Shown here piece by piece: positions 5,749 through 7,118 of a stretch of 7,118 nt of DNA. A model generated the notes under the pieces. That model saw nothing but the letters and a program-made list of their open reading frames with translations. It ran no database searches and was not told where the DNA came from. Positions within the stretch are counted from its first letter, which is position 1. The number at the start of each line of letters is the position of its first letter. The position numbers and the translations under genes were made by a program. This DNA is from DAOUMU01 sp034409055 (lineage in GTDB: Bacteria > Chloroflexota > Anaerolineae > 4572-78 > J111): contig DAOUMU010000070.1 of assembly GCA_034409055.1 (NCBI GenBank), positions 1-7,118 of the forward strand. Reading direction: 5' to 3'.

Positions 5749-6154
5749 TTTATTCCTCTTTCGTAGAGTCACTGATAGTTTACATTAGAACATCATTAAA
5801 AGTTATCTCAAGTATAAACGATCCGAGCTCGGAAAACTATCAGCAGAATTCTGATTGTTGGGTAGGGTTTCGGATGATTTTCTTGTCGGTATTTGTCCTA
5901 CACCGGGGCGGGGATTAAAGGGAGCAGGGGGTTACCTACGTGGCGATACTTATTATCATCGCGTATGGCGCGGGGAACTTGGGAGAGTGTCTCCTCTCCA
6001 AGCCCCCGCGCCATAGGCAACTGGTTTACGAGCTAACTTGACTCAAGATGCCTGATCTATTCCGACATCAGCGAACTATGCGGTCAAAGGTCTCAGCAAT
6101 TTTGCCTGACTAATGTCGTATGTACTGTAATCAGATCTAAGAAACCTCTTACCT
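5749..6154. other. Gene-free interval of about 400 bp holding a strong hairpin
   Basis: I see no credible gene on either strand between the membrane-protein start and the SnoaL-like stop. The only clear structure is the GC-rich inverted repeat at 5964-6015. The rest should carry the promoter of the 5275-5748 gene, but I found no convincing -35/-10 pair. Confidence 0.6.
5964..6015. repeat. Long GC-rich inverted repeat (REP- or MITE-like hairpin)
   Basis: The outer arms TATGGCGCGGGG (5964-5975) and CCCCGCGCCATA (6004-6015) are perfect 12-bp complements. The inner arms CTTGGGAGAG (5978-5987) and CTCTCCAAG (5994-6002) pair with one bulged G, leaving a 6-nt loop. The total is about 21 paired bases. 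No T-run follows on either side, so it is not a standard intrinsic terminator. The form suits a REP-like palindrome, a structured RNA or a regulatory hairpin. Confidence 0.75.
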
Positions 6155-6580
6155 CTAGGCCTGCAAACGGCTGAGAACATCCAGCATCGCCGGAGAAAGG
6201 TCAGTGTGGTGGTGGACAACCTTCCACCCGCCGACTTCTCGGCGATAGATATTGGTCACGCGATGCTCCCCCAGGACTGAATGTCCGGCCATCGTCAGGG
6301 AAAACTGCTCAGTACCCAGCTCGTAGGCCACATCCCCGGCGACCTGAATGAGTTGATTGCGCAGTTTGACCCGTCCCTCTGAGACCATCTGAGCGACTTG
6401 CTCCCACGATTCTCGGACTTCGTCCCAGCCGACTTGTCGACCGCCGCTTGACTGCAAAGTCGTCACAGCCGCGCTGTGCGACCAGATGTCCGCCAGTGGT
6501 CCGGCATCCCCGTTCACCATGCGGTTTAGCGCTGCGTAAAACTGTTCTGAGGCGTTACGGATCTCATTTTCTATTGACAT
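6155..6580 (-). CDS. SnoaL-like / NTF2-fold protein
   Basis: This 141-aa soluble protein appears to have one NTF2-like alpha+beta cone domain of the SnoaL/DUF4440 type. An N-terminal helix pair (ENEIRNASEQFYAALNRM) leads to DIWSHSAAVTTL and GWDEVRESWE. Strands follow, closing with HRVTNIYRREVGGWKVVHHH and TDLSP, the common end of the SnoaL_3 group. These folds bind small molecules or act as polyketide cyclases, isomerases or stress-linked binding proteins, and the substrate cannot be read from sequence. The HHH at 123-125 lies on the last strand, facing the pocket in related folds. GGAG with a 6-nt spacer precedes the ATG. It lies 105 bp after the small membrane gene; no terminator is visible between them. 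Confidence 0.85.
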   Translation of the reverse strand: MSIENEIRNASEQFYAALNRMVNGDAGPLADIWSHSAAVTTLQSSGGRQVGWDEVRESWEQVAQMVSEGRVKLRNQLIQVAGDVAYELGTEQFSLTMAGHSVLGEHRVTNIYRREVGGWKVVHHHTDLSPAMLDVLSRLQA

Positions 6581-6685
6581 AAATTACTCCATTTAAGTGA
6601 TACGGTGTCCTTACTCTACCAACAAAGGCGGTCCAAGCAACTCCATACCATGGGCACGCCACAGCTCCGGATCCTGCGGCGGCTG

Positions 6686-6874
6686 TTACGTATCTTTTTT
6701 GTTTTTATTTCGGCTCTCAAGAGCAGCAGCAACGAACCACCCTATAAATACACCAAAGAGGGCGCCAAGTCCGATCCCGAAGAGGGTATTTCCGTTTGCT
6801 GCCCCTAATCCCATTCCAAAGACAATGCCGATCATTAGCCCCAGAACAATGTAATAGCTAAATTTTCGATCCAT
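6686..6874 (-). CDS. Small two-helix membrane protein with glycine-zipper pattern
   Basis: This 62-aa protein has two predicted membrane helices (about 7-25 and 31-51) joined by a short AANGNT turn, with a charged tail ESRNKNKKDT. The helices carry repeated small residues (GLMIGIVFGMGLG, then GIGLGALFGVFIG), a glycine-zipper pattern that allows tight helix packing. Similar small proteins occur widely and are unnamed. The open frame continues upstream to 6970, but the start at 6874 is chosen because GGGAG lies 7 nt before it. The upstream extension simply translates the inverted-repeat element at 6889-6968. That element ends 2 nt before the ribosome binding site, so it forms much of the 5' leader. 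Confidence 0.82.
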   Translation of the reverse strand: MDRKFSYYIVLGLMIGIVFGMGLGAANGNTLFGIGLGALFGVFIGWFVAAALESRNKNKKDT

Positions 6875-6888
6875 TTCGATTCTCCCAG

Positions 6889-6968
6889 GACTTACGCAGT
6901 TGGTAGGGGGTCTGTGACCGCCGTATTCGAGGGTCACAGACCCTCTCAGCGCGTCAACTGCGTAAGTC
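6889..6968. mobile_element. 80-bp MITE-like element with nested inverted repeats
   Basis: The terminal inverted repeats GACTTACGCAGTTG (6889-6902) and CAACTGCGTAAGTC (6955-6968) are perfect over 14 bp. Inside them GGGTCTGTGACC (6908-6919) pairs with GGTCACAGACCC (6932-6943), extendable by three more pairs including one G-T. There is no coding capacity. I see no clear target-site duplication. ACTTACGCA-type ends recall small non-autonomous elements of cyanobacteria and Chloroflexota (from memory); the parent transposase family is not assigned. Confidence 0.75.
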
Positions 6969-7118
6969 ATATCGCCTTGATTTAGTAATAGCCGGGTGTA
7001 AAACGCAAAAGATGGTAAATTTCATAATTTAGCCGGTGACAGAGGAGCAAGACCAAAAGTTAAGACGCTGTCACAAAAATCAGACCACTTGTGAACAGCC
7101 CAGTGGCAACGAGCATAC
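6969..7118. other. Non-coding right end of window
   Basis: No gene is supported here. It should contain the promoter of the 62-aa membrane protein, read leftward, but no clear -35/-10 pair was found. A weak inverted repeat GTGACAG/CTGTCAC (7036-7042 and 7068-7074) with a 25-nt loop is present. Confidence 0.5.

Noticed and set aside
6051..6140. Imperfect inverted repeat CGACAT...ATGTCG with GATC-containing flanks
   Set aside because: Only 6-7 matching bases with a loop of about 50 nt and misaligned flanks; no support for a functional structure.
7036..7074. Inverted repeat GTGACAG/CTGTCAC followed by AAAAA
   Set aside because: Seven base pairs with a 25-nt loop is within chance expectation and not a terminator shape.

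Overview
The window is bacterial and tightly packed with genes, at moderate GC. The best lineage guess is Chloroflexota (Anaerolineae-like). That rests mainly on the wording of the GroEL N-terminus (MAKQLIF, RGRN-like GPKGRN, THDGVTV, GAQLL, GLKNMAAGANPMLLKRG), supported by a CarD-family regulator, small RRM proteins and pentapeptide proteins. This is inference from remembered families; a cyanobacterium-like or other relative is not excluded.

Layout. The left end holds, on the + strand, the 3' part of a cold-shock protein gene (2-178) and an RRM/glycine-rich RNA-binding protein (205-537). A hairpin terminator at 571-604 follows and can work in both directions. Everything else reads on the - strand. 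In transcription order from the right end it comprises: a 62-aa two-helix glycine-zipper membrane protein (6686-6874) with an 80-bp MITE-like inverted-repeat element directly against its ribosome binding site; a SnoaL/NTF2-like protein (6155-6580); a gap of about 400 bp with a strong GC-rich hairpin; a one-helix membrane protein of an unnamed family (5275-5748); a stand-alone response-regulator receiver domain (4810-5214); a pentapeptide-repeat protein (4237-4737); a second RRM protein (3808-4104) overlapping a CarD-family regulator by one base (3281-3808); one base later, a membrane-tethered repeat protein (2740-3279); a small gene broken by an 8-bp tandem duplication (2362-2651); and a tail-less GroEL (740-2332).

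How the genes may work together. Cold-shock protein, two RRM proteins, CarD and GroEL are all associated with RNA folding, transcription initiation or protein folding under stress, so this looks like a stress/adaptation neighbourhood. RRM, CarD and the repeat protein are spaced like one operon with coupled translation. The repeat protein and the upstream pentapeptide protein share an N-terminal head of about 20 residues, so they are partly paralogous.

Most worth a second look: the 20-21-residue Tyr-rich repeat protein with a C-terminal membrane tail; the clean 8-bp duplication frameshift; a Gly in GroEL at the position of the conserved E. coli Glu386, together with loss of the GGM tail; a His at the Trp-wedge position of CarD; the MITE forming a gene's 5' UTR; and a gene with two successive RBS-ATG-MEQDK starts. 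I found no phage, CRISPR, tRNA or rRNA.
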